DNA from: Hyphomicrobiales bacterium | Lineage (GTDB): Bacteria > Pseudomonadota > Alphaproteobacteria > Rhizobiales > JAJFHB01 | Length of the DNA: 7,865 bases | Reading direction: 5' to 3' | Assembly: GCA_021775795.1 (NCBI GenBank) | Contig: JAJFHB010000621.1 | Location: 1-7,865, forward strand | In this document: positions 1 to 7,865 of the stretch, in pieces | How the letters are laid out: each line of letters begins with the position of its first letter | Position numbering within the stretch: position 1 is the stretch's first letter | Program-made: the position numbers and the translations under genes | The notes under the pieces: model-generated | The model's input: only the letters and a program-made list of their open reading frames with translations | What the model was told of the DNA's origin: nothing | Databases searched by the model: none

Positions 1-372
1 CATGCCGCCGCGCGGGCACCAGTATCCGGCAATCCGCAACCATTTCGGATCAAGCACACTAACGAGGCGCTTTCCAATCGCGACAGTACAATCCTCGTGA
101 AAGGCTCCATGATTTCGAAACGACGTAAAATAGAGTTTCAGAGATTTCGATTCTACGAGCCAACTGGCCGGCGCATAGTCAATGACTATATGGGCGAAGT
201 CCGGTTGCCCGGTAACGGGGCAGATTGATGTGAACTCCGGACAGGTAAAGCGCGTAACATAGACCGTGTCTGGATGCGGATTGGGCACCCGTTCCAGTAC
301 GGCTTCTTCCGGTGACGCCGGGATCTGGCCGTTCTGACCCAACTGCGTCAAATGTTCGGTTCCATCTGTCAT
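1..372 (-). CDS. queF: NADPH-dependent 7-cyano-7-deazaguanine reductase QueF (3' end beyond window)
   Basis: QueF reduces the nitrile of preQ0 to the amine preQ1 with two NADPH, a cytoplasmic step of queuosine tRNA-modification synthesis. The window holds the first 124 codons and no stop; short, unimodular QueF proteins are about 150-165 residues, so only the C-terminus is missing. Seen in the translation: the catalytic loop [13 protein letters not shown], with nucleophile Cys51 and general acid Asp58; the QueF signature ESKSLKLY (74-81); then [11 protein letters not shown] (85-95), whose His92-Glu93 match the substrate-binding pair; and [13 protein letters not shown] near the cut. Cys51 and Cys95 sit at the spacing of the Cys55/Cys99 pair that can form a protective disulfide in Bacillus QueF. 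Start: ATG at 372 gives an N-terminus resembling rhizobial QueF as I recall it. An in-frame ATG at 420 would add 16 residues and is less likely. No good Shine-Dalgarno precedes ATG 372; a hairpin lies there instead. Transcribed divergently from eno. Confidence 0.95.
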   Translation of the reverse strand, partial: MTDGTEHLTQLGQNGQIPASPEEAVLERVPNPHPDTVYVTRFTCPEFTSICPVTGQPDFAHIVIDYAPASWLVESKSLKLYFTSFRNHGAFHEDCTVAIGKRLVSVLDPKWLRIAGYWCPRGGM

Positions 373-375
373 GGT

Positions 376-416
376 GCGGAGATAGACGTTTGCTATCCAA
401 ACTGCAAGATCTCCGC
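376..416 (-). promoter_or_regulatory. Nested hairpin in the queF leader, ending 3 nt before the start codon
   Basis: Plus-strand GCGGAGAT (376-383) and ATCTCCGC (409-416) are a perfect 8-bp inverted repeat. Between them lies a second one, GTTTG (388-392) and CAAAC (398-402), around a 5-base loop. As RNA on the queF strand this makes a two-part stem-loop with an internal loop. The 3' arm, AUCUCCGC, ends three bases before AUG 372. The 5' arm carries the only strong Shine-Dalgarno-like run nearby (GGAG). It is not followed by a T-run, so it does not look like a terminator. It does not resemble the preQ1-I riboswitch consensus as I remember it. A translational control role is inference. Confidence 0.45.
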
Positions 417-424
417 CCATAGCG

Positions 425-1774
<1,350 letters not shown>

Positions 1775-1822
1775 GCGAAATCTTTACGGATTTGCGGGCA
1801 AATTGGGGGCCCAGTATCTGAA

Positions 1823-2143
1823 TTGCGTACCGTACCCATGCACGCGCTCCGTCGCATTCCAAAATCGCTGTACATCATGACCGGCTGTCTGGTTGCGCTG
1901 GGGTATTTCATGTACCACTCAGAACACGGCAATTATGGATTTCGTGCAGCCGAGCAAATCAACGACCGGTTGGCTGCTTTGGAAGCTGAATACGCAACGC
2001 TCGAAGAGCGGCGTGATCATCTCGAAACTCTTGTCAATCTGCTTCGGCCTGAAAGCCTTGACCCTGACATGCTTGATGAGCGCATTAGGGCAAACTTGAG
2101 TTTTGCCCATCCAAGAGAGCTGGTCATCCTACACTCCAATTGA
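1823..2143 (+). CDS. FtsB/DivIC-like septum formation initiator family protein
   Basis: A small bitopic membrane protein of 106 residues, matching the septum formation initiator (FtsB/DivIC) family. In the best-studied members, FtsB with FtsL and FtsQ forms a divisome subcomplex that activates septal wall synthesis. Seen: a basic N-terminus (MRTVPMHALRRIPK), one hydrophobic segment at about 16-32, a heptad-like coiled coil at about 41-75 rich in Leu, Glu and Arg, and a C-terminal PDMLDERIRANL block typical of alphaproteobacterial members. The chosen start is TTG 1823, because family members tend to begin with a similar short basic MRT/MWT run; its only Shine-Dalgarno candidate is a GGGGG at 1805-1809, 13 bases away. 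ATG 1838 would give 101 residues with the same domains and has no better site. It lies 48 bases after eno, on the same strand, and is probably co-transcribed with it. The family call is firm; the divisome role here is by homology. Confidence 0.87.
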   Translation: MRTVPMHALRRIPKSLYIMTGCLVALGYFMYHSEHGNYGFRAAEQINDRLAALEAEYATLEERRDHLETLVNLLRPESLDPDMLDERIRANLSFAHPRELVILHSN

Positions 2144-2159
2144 TATCAACTTCTTATGT

Positions 2160-2178
2160 TTAACTGTATTTCAGTTAA
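2160..2178. repeat. Perfect 7-bp inverted repeat (candidate operator)
   Basis: TTAACTG (2160-2166), a 5-base spacer TATTT and CAGTTAA (2172-2178) form a perfect inverted repeat 17 bases after the stop of the FtsB-like gene and about 120 bases before pdhA. A dyad of 7+5+7 suits a dimeric helix-turn-helix regulator. The two TTAA ends are 11 bases apart, so it is not the TTAA-N7-TTAA CtrA site. The low GC content argues against an intrinsic terminator. No regulator can be named from the sequence. Confidence 0.35.
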
Positions 2179-2284
2179 TTCAAATAAATTGTTAAATATC
2201 ATGTACTTACAGCGAATTTGATGCTGCACCTTGTGGTGGCGTGAAAGCTGTTGTTCCGCTATGGTAGGTGCATCTTACGGCTGC

Positions 2285-2290
2285 GAGGAA
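2285..2290 (+). promoter_or_regulatory. Ribosome binding site that sets the pdhA start
   Basis: GAGGAA ends seven bases before ATG 2298, the ideal spacing. An in-frame GTG at 2268 would add ten residues, but the GAGGAA would then lie inside the gene; the added residues do not look like part of PdhA. This favours ATG 2298. Confidence 0.8.
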
Positions 2291-2297
2291 CCAATTT

Positions 2298-3347
2298 ATG
2301 GCAACCGAAAAAAAGACGACCGCGACCAAAGCGGCGTCACGGGGTGCGAAAAAAGCTTCAGATACGGCTCAGGAACTATCATTTACGGCTGAGCAGGAAC
2401 GACTTGCCTACAAGGAAATGCTGTTGATTCGGCGGTTTGAGGAAAAAGCCGGACAGATGTACGGCATGGGCCTGATCGGCGGGTTTTGCCACCTCTATAT
2501 CGGCCAGGAAGCCGTTGTCGTTGGCATGCAAATGGCGATTGACGAGGGTGATCAGGTCATCACGTCCTATCGCGACCATGGTCACATGATCGCCTGTGGC
2601 ATGGACCCCAAGGGTGTCATGGCTGAGCTGACGGGCCGCCGCAGCGGATTGTCGAAGGGCAAGGGCGGCTCGATGCACATGTTCAGCCGCGAAAAGAAAT
2701 TCTTTGGCGGCCATGGCATTGTTGCAGCACAGGTTCCGCTTGGGACAGGTCTTGCGTTTTCCAACATGTACCGGGACACGGACCGGGTTTGCCTGACCTA
2801 CTTTGGGGAAGGTGCGACGAACCAGGGGCAGGTCTACGAAAGCTTCAACATGGCATCGCTGTGGAAGCTGCCGGTCATCTACATCATTGAAAATAACCGT
2901 TATGCCATGGGCACGGCTGTGACGAGAGCGTCTGCAAAGGCGGAAGAGTTGTTCAACCGTGGTTCGGTCTATGGCATTCCCGGTGAGCAGGTGGACGGCA
3001 TGGACATCCGTGCGGTGAAGCGGGCGGGTGATAAGGCCGTAGCTCACTGCCGCGCCGGCAAGGGCCCGATGATCCTGGAAATGATGACTTATCGCTACCG
3101 GGGCCACTCGATGTCGGATCCGGCCAAATACCGCAGTAAGGAAGAAGTGCAGAAAATGCGGCAGGAACACGATCCGATCGAACAAGTGCGTCAGCGCATT
3201 CTCGATGCGGGCAGTGAAACCGAAGACAGCCTCAAGGATATGGACAAGGAAATCCGCGCGGTTGTTGCGGAAGCTGCCGAATTTGCGCAAAGCGATCCTG
3301 AGCCCGATGCGTCGGAACTCTGGACTGACATTCTTGTAGAAGCTTAG
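2298..3347 (+). CDS. pdhA: Pyruvate dehydrogenase E1 component, alpha subunit
   Basis: With PdhB it forms the E1 heterotetramer that uses thiamine diphosphate (ThDP) to decarboxylate pyruvate and reductively acetylate lipoyl groups. The product is 349 residues. An Ala/Lys-rich N-terminus (about 1-25) is probably flexible; the conserved domain starts near 31. Seen: [10 protein letters not shown] (63-72) with active-site His65; the pyrophosphate and Mg2+ motif beginning GEG (170-172) and ending at Asn199-Asn200, 27 residues on; the phosphorylation-loop equivalent [16 protein letters not shown] (265-280) with His270; and a C-terminus [13 protein letters not shown] typical of alphaproteobacterial PdhA. 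The usual Asp of the GDG motif is Glu171; branched-chain 2-oxoacid E1-alpha also has GEG, so the change should be tolerated. The [10 protein letters not shown] stretch and the lipoyl-bearing partner pdhB favour pyruvate over branched-chain substrates. First gene of the operon; pdhB follows after 13 bases. Confidence 0.96.
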   Translation: MATEKKTTATKAASRGAKKASDTAQELSFTAEQERLAYKEMLLIRRFEEKAGQMYGMGLIGGFCHLYIGQEAVVVGMQMAIDEGDQVITSYRDHGHMIACGMDPKGVMAELTGRRSGLSKGKGGSMHMFSREKKFFGGHGIVAAQVPLGTGLAFSNMYRDTDRVCLTYFGEGATNQGQVYESFNMASLWKLPVIYIIENNRYAMGTAVTRASAKAEELFNRGSVYGIPGEQVDGMDIRAVKRAGDKAVAHCRAGKGPMILEMMTYRYRGHSMSDPAKYRSKEEVQKMRQEHDPIEQVRQRILDAGSETEDSLKDMDKEIRAVVAEAAEFAQSDPEPDASELWTDILVEA

Positions 3348-3360
3348 GGGGGAGAAGCGG

Positions 3361-4767
3361 ATGCCGGTACAAATTCTAATGCCCGCCCTTTCCCCAACCA
3401 TGGAAGAGGGCACTCTTGCCAAGTGGCTGGTGAAGGAGGGCGATGTCGTCACATCAGGTGACGTGATTGCTGAAATTGAAACCGACAAGGCCACCATGGA
3501 AGTGGAAGCTGTCGACGAGGGCAAGGTCGGACGCATAGTGGTTGCGGAGGGTACTGAGGGCGTCAAAGTGAACGCCCTTATTGCTGTTCTGCTGGCTGAT
3601 GGTGAAGACAATTCTGCAATCGATGCTGCGATGACCACGCCTGCAGCGCCACCGGAGCTGGCGCCGCCAGTGGAACCTGCGCCGGTTGCAAGTGAACCCA
3701 AAGCAGATGCGGTCCTTTCAACAACCACCGGTCCTGTAACCTCAGAGGCTCCAGAAGACCTTGAGGTGCCAGAAGGCACGGAATTCACCTCGATCACGAT
3801 GAGAGAGGCACTGCGCGATGCCATGGCAGAGGAAATGCGCAGTGACGACACAGTCTTTGTCATGGGCGAAGAAGTGGCGCAATATCAAGGTGCCTACAAG
3901 GTTACACAGGGCCTGCTCGATGAGTTTGGCGGCCGGAGGGTTATTGATACCCCGATTACGGAGCACGGATTCGCCGGGGTAGGCGTTGGTGCAGCCTTCG
4001 GCGGCCTGCGTCCCATCGTTGAATTCATGACTTTCAACTTTGCCATGCAGGCAATGGATCACATCATCAATTCTGCCGCCAAAACGCTTTATATGTCCGG
4101 CGGGCAGATGGGTTGTCCAATCGTGTTCCGGGGGCCGAACGGTGCCGCCTCACGTGTCGGGGCACAACACAGTCAGGATTATTCGGCCTGGTTCAGCCAT
4201 ATCCCTGGATTGAAGGTTGTTGCACCCTATTCGGCGGCCGACGCGAAAGGCCTTCTCAAGGCAGCGATAAGGGATCCCAATCCGGTAATTTTTCTCGAAA
4301 ATGAGATTTTATACGGACAAAGCTTTGAAGTGCCGGTGCTGGAGGACTGGGTCGTGCCAATTGGCAAGGCGAAGGTCGTCCGGGCGGGCAGTGATGTTAC
4401 AATTGTTTCGTTCTCCCACGGCATGTTCTATGCGCTTGCAGCTGCGGACATTTTGGCGGAGGAGGGGATCTCAGCCGAAGTCATTGACCTGCGCACTTTG
4501 AGGCCCATGGACACGGCGACCATCATCTCCTCAGTGCAGAAGACAAACCGCCTCGTGACGGTTGAGGAGGGCTGGTCTGAGTGTGGTGTCGGCGCAGAGA
4601 TTGCCGCACGCATGATGTCGGATGCATTCGATCATCTGGATGCGCCCGTCTTGCGCGTGTCGGGAAAGAGTGTGCCGATGCCTTATGCGGCCAACCTTGA
4701 AAAGCTCGCCTTGCCGACTGCAAATGACGTGGTGCAGGCGGCAAAGGCCGTTTGCTACACCGGCTGA
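3361..4767 (+). CDS. pdhB: Pyruvate dehydrogenase E1 component, beta subunit with N-terminal lipoyl domain
   Basis: E1-beta partner of PdhA; it contributes to the ThDP site and to E2 binding. The 468-residue product is about 130 longer than a plain E1-beta because of its front part: a lipoyl domain at about 2-78 with the lipoylation site IETDKATME (Lys43), then a Pro/Ala/Glu-rich linker (about 85-138). The E1-beta core runs from about 142 to the end. It has [12 protein letters not shown] (169-180) with the catalytic-Glu region, [16 protein letters not shown] (195-210), the [19 protein letters not shown] block, FRGPNGA (256-262), AQHSQ (268-272), LRTLRPMD (377-384) and [14 protein letters not shown]. 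An extra lipoyl domain on E1-beta is a known alphaproteobacterial feature. GGAG at 3351-3354, six bases before ATG, supports the start. The lipoyl domain is a near copy of that in pdhC, including 32 identical bases. Confidence 0.97.
   Translation: MPVQILMPALSPTMEEGTLAKWLVKEGDVVTSGDVIAEIETDKATMEVEAVDEGKVGRIVVAEGTEGVKVNALIAVLLADGEDNSAIDAAMTTPAAPPELAPPVEPAPVASEPKADAVLSTTTGPVTSEAPEDLEVPEGTEFTSITMREALRDAMAEEMRSDDTVFVMGEEVAQYQGAYKVTQGLLDEFGGRRVIDTPITEHGFAGVGVGAAFGGLRPIVEFMTFNFAMQAMDHIINSAAKTLYMSGGQMGCPIVFRGPNGAASRVGAQHSQDYSAWFSHIPGLKVVAPYSAADAKGLLKAAIRDPNPVIFLENEILYGQSFEVPVLEDWVVPIGKAKVVRAGSDVTIVSFSHGMFYALAAADILAEEGISAEVIDLRTLRPMDTATIISSVQKTNRLVTVEEGWSECGVGAEIAARMMSDAFDHLDAPVLRVSGKSVPMPYAANLEKLALPTANDVVQAAKAVCYTG
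3475..3506 (+). repeat. Direct repeat, copy 1: lipoyl-site coding DNA in pdhB
   Basis: These 32 bases, coding for the residues around the lipoylated Lys43, are identical to 4903-4934 in pdhC, 1428 bases downstream. The wider lipoyl-domain DNA is similar but differs at third positions. The repeat reflects the shared domain, perhaps kept alike by gene conversion. Confidence 0.9.
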
Positions 4768-4788
4768 TCAAACTCCGCGGAGCCTAAC

Positions 4789-6138
4789 ATGCCAACACCC
4801 ATTCTCATGCCTGCACTGTCTCCCACGATGGAGACGGGAACGCTCGCGAAGTGGCTCGTCAAAGAAGGTGACACGGTCACTTCGGGCGATATCATTGCAG
4901 AGATTGAAACCGACAAGGCCACCATGGAAGTGGAGGCTGTTGATGAGGGTACAGTCGGCCGGCTTTTCGTCGCCGAAGGTACTGAAGAAGTGAAAGTGAA
5001 CGCGCTTATCGCGGTCTTGCTGGAGGAGGGCGAAGATGCCTCATCCATCAATGAAGCGGAACTTGGAGCATCTGCGCCAGGCTCCGCTGCTCAGAGCGCA
5101 GCCCCCGCGTCCGCCCCAGCCGAAATGCCGGCAGTGGTTGAAGCGACATCTACATCGTCCGGCAATGGCGCCGCCGCACCTGCTGCAGCTGCGCCGGTGG
5201 CATCTGGCACGCGGGTGTTCGCCAGCCCTCTGGCGCGCCGTCTGGCCAGCCAGAACAGCATTGATATCGGCCTGGTCGGCGGTTCGGGACCACACGGGCG
5301 GATTGTGAAACGCGACATTGAGCGTGCACTGAGCGAGGGTTTGCCAAAAGCTGCTGCCGTTTCAGGTTCAGCGCCTGCACAACAGTTCGCCCTGCCGCCA
5401 TCGGATCAGGAGATCGCTGCACTTTACGAAGAGGGGTCCTACGAAGTTGTGCCGCACGACGGCATGCGGAAGATCATTGCTTCGAGATTGCAGCAGTCCA
5501 AGCAGACGGTGCCGCATTTCTATCTCTCGCTTGATTGCGAGTTGGACAATCTGCTTCAGGTGCGGGGCCGCTTGAACGAGACTGCGCCCAAAGATGGCGA
5601 TGGCAAGCCGGTCTACAAGCTCTCCGTCAATGACTTCATCATCAAGGCGATGGCCGTTGCGCTGCAGCGCGTTCCAGATGCAAATGCGAGCTGGACGGAA
5701 AGCGGCATGCTGAAACACAAGCACAGCGATGTCGGGGTCGCTGTTGCCATCGAAGGCGGCTTGTTTACGCCTGTCATTCGCTCTGCTGAGTTGAAGGGCC
5801 TTGCGGAAATATCCAGTGAAATGAAAGACCTGGCTGGACGTGCCCGCAAACGGCGCCTGGCTCCGCATGAATATCAGGGCGGTACAACCGCGATATCAAA
5901 TCTTGGCATGTTTGGAATTTCGCACTTTTCTGCGGTTATCAATCCGCCGCATGGCACTATTCTGGCTGTCGGAGCGGGTGAAAAGCGCGCTGTTGTGCGC
6001 GGCAACGATGTTGTCGCCCGCACCATAATGACAGTGACATTGTCGTGTGATCATCGCGCTGTTGATGGCGCCCTTGGGGCTCAACTGCTGGGTGCATTCA
6101 AGTCGTGCATCGAAGAACCGGGCATGATGTTGGTCTAG
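4789..6138 (+). CDS. pdhC: Dihydrolipoyllysine-residue acetyltransferase, E2 of pyruvate dehydrogenase
   Basis: E2 forms the core of the PDH complex and passes the acetyl group from its lipoyl arm to CoA. The 449-residue product has one lipoyl domain (about 2-78; Lys43 in IETDKATME), an Ala/Pro-rich linker (about 92-140), a peripheral subunit-binding domain (about 143-180, [12 protein letters not shown] then [12 protein letters not shown]) and a chloramphenicol-acetyltransferase-like catalytic domain (about 217-449). The catalytic motif is [13 protein letters not shown], with His422 and Asp426. One lipoyl domain on E2 plus one on PdhB fits alphaproteobacteria, unlike E. coli AceF with three. 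The start is supported by GGAG at 4779-4782, six bases before ATG 4789. That site sits inside the self-complementary CTCCGCGGAG (4773-4782), which could lightly mask it. pdhB ends 21 bases upstream; the hydrolase gene follows after 23 bases. Confidence 0.97.
   Translation: MPTPILMPALSPTMETGTLAKWLVKEGDTVTSGDIIAEIETDKATMEVEAVDEGTVGRLFVAEGTEEVKVNALIAVLLEEGEDASSINEAELGASAPGSAAQSAAPASAPAEMPAVVEATSTSSGNGAAAPAAAAPVASGTRVFASPLARRLASQNSIDIGLVGGSGPHGRIVKRDIERALSEGLPKAAAVSGSAPAQQFALPPSDQEIAALYEEGSYEVVPHDGMRKIIASRLQQSKQTVPHFYLSLDCELDNLLQVRGRLNETAPKDGDGKPVYKLSVNDFIIKAMAVALQRVPDANASWTESGMLKHKHSDVGVAVAIEGGLFTPVIRSAELKGLAEISSEMKDLAGRARKRRLAPHEYQGGTTAISNLGMFGISHFSAVINPPHGTILAVGAGEKRAVVRGNDVVARTIMTVTLSCDHRAVDGALGAQLLGAFKSCIEEPGMMLV
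4903..4934 (+). repeat. Direct repeat, copy 2: lipoyl-site coding DNA in pdhC
   Basis: Identical over 32 bases to 3475-3506 in pdhB. It codes for the residues around lipoylated Lys43 of E2. Confidence 0.9.
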
Positions 6139-6161
6139 TGCTTTATGCGGGATGAAAGCAA

Positions 6162-6803
6162 ATGAAGAGCGTCGTGTGTTTTGGAGATTCGATCACCTGG
6201 GGCGCGATCCCCGGGTCTGATGCCCGGCATGATTTTGAGGTGCGCTGGCCCAACGCTCTTGCAAGCGCCCTGGAAGGCAAAGCGCGGGTGGTCGAAAATG
6301 GGGTCAATGGACGTACAACCGTTCATGAAGACCCTTTCTCGCCGCACAGGAATGGTTCTTTGCATCTGCCCGGTCTTCTGGATGCACACTCACCGTTCGA
6401 TCTCCTGATCATGATGCTTGGCACCAATGACCTGAATTATTGCTACGGAGGACGGGCGTTCGAAGCGATGCTGGGCATGGACCGCCTTGTGGAAATTGTT
6501 CAGCACCACACTTATCCCCGCAGCGCTTCAGCACCGGAGATTCTTGTTGTTGCACCGCCGCTCCTGAGTGAGCCGGCCAGTGAACCGGACTATGAATTCT
6601 ACTTTGCAGCTTCCATTACTGAATCCGCGCAGCTTGGCAGCATCTACAAACGTATTTCTGACGAACGTGGTTGCCATTTCTTTGATTCAGCCTCCGCCGT
6701 GCGCGCAAGTGAAATTGATGGTTGCCATCTGGATGCCGAAAACACCCGTGCCCTGGGGACTGCTCTAGCGCCCAAAGTGCGAAATATTCTTGGACTTTCG
6801 TGA
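6162..6803 (+). CDS. SGNH/GDSL-family hydrolase (arylesterase/lysophospholipase-like), within the pdh operon
   Basis: A 213-residue serine hydrolase of the SGNH family, which cleaves ester or thioester bonds; the natural substrate cannot be read from sequence. All four blocks are present: GDSITWG (8-14) with nucleophile Ser10, ENGVNGRTTV (45-54) with the block II glycine, GTND (87-90) with Asn89, and DGCHLD (186-191) with Asp186 and His189. The N-terminus goes straight into the first beta strand with no signal peptide, so it should act in the cytoplasm, unlike periplasmic TesA. The N-terminal half resembles proteins annotated as arylesterase in rhizobia. It lies 23 bases after pdhC and 18 before lpdA, so it is almost surely translated from the pdh mRNA. 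CGGGA at 6148-6152 is a modest ribosome site. A role tied to acyl or lipoyl thioesters is inference; a position-only association is also possible. Confidence 0.9.
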   Translation: MKSVVCFGDSITWGAIPGSDARHDFEVRWPNALASALEGKARVVENGVNGRTTVHEDPFSPHRNGSLHLPGLLDAHSPFDLLIMMLGTNDLNYCYGGRAFEAMLGMDRLVEIVQHHTYPRSASAPEILVVAPPLLSEPASEPDYEFYFAASITESAQLGSIYKRISDERGCHFFDSASAVRASEIDGCHLDAENTRALGTALAPKVRNILGLS

Positions 6804-6821
6804 CGTTGAAAGGGACGGAAC

Positions 6822-7865
6822 ATGTCTGACAACAAGTTTGATCTCATCATTGTCGGGGCCGGTCCTGGCGGCTACGTCGCTGCGATCCGGGCTGCCCAAC
6901 TGGGCATGAATGTCGGCATTATCGAAGATAAGCATCTGGGTGGCATTTGCCTCAATTGGGGCTGCATTCCAACCAAGGCCCTGCTGCGCACGTCAGAAAT
7001 TTACCACTACATGAACAATGCCAAGGACTATGGTCTTTCGGTTGATAACGTGAGTTTCGATCTTGCCGCCGTGGTGAAGCGTTCACGCACGGTGTCCAGA
7101 CGTCTGAACCAGGGCGTTGCTCATCTGCTCAAAAAGAACAAGGTTACGGTGATCGATGGGCGCGGAAAGCTAAGTGGGGCGGGAAAGGTCTCGGTCACGA
7201 AGGATGGCGCGGCTGTCGGAGAATTTACAGCACCTCACGTCATAGTGGCGACTGGCGCACGGCCTCGCTCGTTGCCTGGCCTAGAGCCTGATGGAAAGCT
7301 CGTCTGGACATACTTTGATGCTCTGGTTCCCGAAACAATGCCTGGTTCGCTCCTGGTCATTGGTTCTGGTGCGATTGGAATCGAATTCGCGTCCTTCTTC
7401 CTCACCATGGGTGCCGATGTGACCGTGGTTGAGGTGATGGACCGCATTATGCCGGTAGAGGACGAGGAAATATCGGCGCACGCCCGCAAGCGTATGGAAA
7501 AGCAGGGCATGAAGATCATGACCGGGGCGAAAGTCACCGGCCTGAACCGTGGAGACGACAGCGTCACGGCCACCGTAGAAGATGCAAGTGGCGCCAAACA
7601 CGAAATCACCGCCGACCGGGTGATATCCGCTGTGGGGGTTCAGGGAAACATTGAAGACATTGGGTTGGAAACAACCAAAGTGAAGACAGACAGAGGCTGT
7701 ATTGTTGCGGATGGTTACGGCCGCACGGATGAGCCTGGGGTCTATGCTATCGGCGACGTTGCCGGTCCGCCGATGCTGGCGCACAAGGCTGAGCACGAGG
7801 GTGTCATCTGTGTTGAAAAGATCGCCGGCATGGATGCGCATCCCATGGAGAAAGACAAGATTCCT
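6822..7865 (+). CDS. lpdA: Dihydrolipoyl dehydrogenase, E3 (3' end beyond window)
   Basis: E3 is a FAD flavoprotein that reoxidises dihydrolipoyl groups and reduces NAD+. The window has 348 codons of an expected 465-480. Seen: the FAD-binding loop VGAGPGGY (11-18); the redox-active disulfide in GGICLNWGCIPTK (Cys43, Cys48); the ATGARPRSLPG stretch (143-153); the NAD-binding loop IGSGAIGIEF (180-189), with Glu204 at the end of the second strand as expected for NAD+; and the second FAD motif VYAIGDVAGPPMLAHKA (307-323). The C-terminal dimer domain with the catalytic His-Glu pair lies beyond the right edge, so its integrity cannot be judged. AGGGA at 6811-6815, six bases before ATG 6822, supports the start. 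As last seen gene of the pdh operon it is most likely the E3 of this complex; it may also serve other 2-oxoacid dehydrogenases. Confidence 0.97.
   Translation, partial: MSDNKFDLIIVGAGPGGYVAAIRAAQLGMNVGIIEDKHLGGICLNWGCIPTKALLRTSEIYHYMNNAKDYGLSVDNVSFDLAAVVKRSRTVSRRLNQGVAHLLKKNKVTVIDGRGKLSGAGKVSVTKDGAAVGEFTAPHVIVATGARPRSLPGLEPDGKLVWTYFDALVPETMPGSLLVIGSGAIGIEFASFFLTMGADVTVVEVMDRIMPVEDEEISAHARKRMEKQGMKIMTGAKVTGLNRGDDSVTATVEDASGAKHEITADRVISAVGVQGNIEDIGLETTKVKTDRGCIVADGYGRTDEPGVYAIGDVAGPPMLAHKAEHEGVICVEKIAGMDAHPMEKDKIP

Larger units (their letters stand above)
2144..2297 (+). promoter_or_regulatory. AT-rich intergenic region upstream of pdhA, likely pdh operon control region
   Basis: This 154-base gap is clearly richer in A+T over about 2144-2220 than the flanking genes, and it is the only substantial gap before the five-gene pdh operon, so the operon promoter most likely lies here. 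It contains the palindrome at 2160-2178. Several weak -35/-10 pairings can be drawn (for example around TTGATG 2218 or TTGTGG 2231), but none has a good partner at 16-18 bases, so I do not name a promoter. I see no T-tailed GC hairpin that would terminate eno transcription. Confidence 0.4.

Noticed and set aside
376..416. preQ1 riboswitch in front of queF
   Set aside because: The position is attractive, but the sequence lacks the C-rich and A-rich tail features of preQ1-I as I know them. Kept only as an unassigned hairpin.
1775..1798. Possible terminator after eno (GC-A-AATC/GATTTGC stem)
   Set aside because: The stem is short, has a mismatch or bulge, is low in GC and has no T-run after it.
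2160..2194. CtrA binding site (TTAA-N7-TTAA) in the pdhA upstream region
   Set aside because: The TTAA copies at 2160, 2175 and 2191 are spaced 11 or more bases apart, not seven.
2268..2297. GTG 2268 as the pdhA start
   Set aside because: The GAGGAA at 2285-2290 is ideally placed for ATG 2298, and the ten added residues do not resemble PdhA.
2379..3863. Very long open frame (494 codons) on the minus strand, opposite pdhA and the lipoyl part of pdhB
   Set aside because: It lies antisense to two certain genes with clear conserved motifs. Its translation has low-complexity Ser/Thr/Ala stretches and no recognisable domain. High-GC codon bias commonly opens such shadow frames.
5041..5422. Several overlapping open frames on both strands over the pdhC linker
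   Set aside because: They arise from the GC-rich Ala/Pro linker coding DNA of pdhC and have no own ribosome site or conserved features.
7281..7841. 186-codon minus-strand open frame opposite lpdA
   Set aside because: The plus strand codes for the NAD-binding and second FAD motifs of LpdA here; the antisense product has no recognisable domain.

Overview
The window reads as ordinary, well-conserved chromosomal DNA of an alphaproteobacterium, most likely from the Rhizobiales/Hyphomicrobiales or a close relative. Three things point there. The pyruvate dehydrogenase (PDH) E1 is split into alpha and beta subunits, and E1-beta carries its own N-terminal lipoyl domain. The order eno, septum-initiator gene, pdhA, pdhB, pdhC, SGNH hydrolase, lpd matches what I recall from Sinorhizobium-type genomes. 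The proteins also resemble rhizobial homologues as I remember them. No database search was possible.

Layout: bases 1-372 hold the 5' part of queF (queuosine pathway) on the minus strand, running off the left edge. Bases 373-487 are a divergent control region with a nested hairpin just before the queF start and a candidate eno promoter. Everything after that is on the plus strand: eno (488-1774), a small FtsB/DivIC-like membrane protein (1823-2143), an AT-rich 154-base gap with a palindrome (2144-2297), then a compact operon of pdhA (2298-3347), pdhB (3361-4767), pdhC (4789-6138), a cytoplasmic SGNH/GDSL hydrolase (6162-6803) and lpdA (6822 to the right edge, incomplete). Gaps inside the pdh operon are 13 to 23 bases, and most of its genes have a recognisable ribosome binding site.

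How the genes work together: enolase makes phosphoenolpyruvate near the end of glycolysis. After conversion to pyruvate, the PDH complex (E1 alpha/beta, E2, E3) oxidises it to acetyl-CoA. The lipoyl arms on both PdhB and PdhC would carry acetyl groups and electrons between active sites, and LpdA reoxidises the dihydrolipoyl groups with NAD+. The SGNH hydrolase is the one member of the operon with no textbook role in this complex. The FtsB-like protein places a cell-division factor between two central-carbon genes. queF is metabolically unrelated and divergently transcribed.

I found no mobile element, CRISPR array, tRNA or rRNA, and no clearly novel multi-gene system. The points most worth a second look are the hydrolase embedded in the pdh operon, the hairpin at the queF start, the PdhA metal-site variant, and the near-duplicate lipoyl-domain DNA in pdhB and pdhC.
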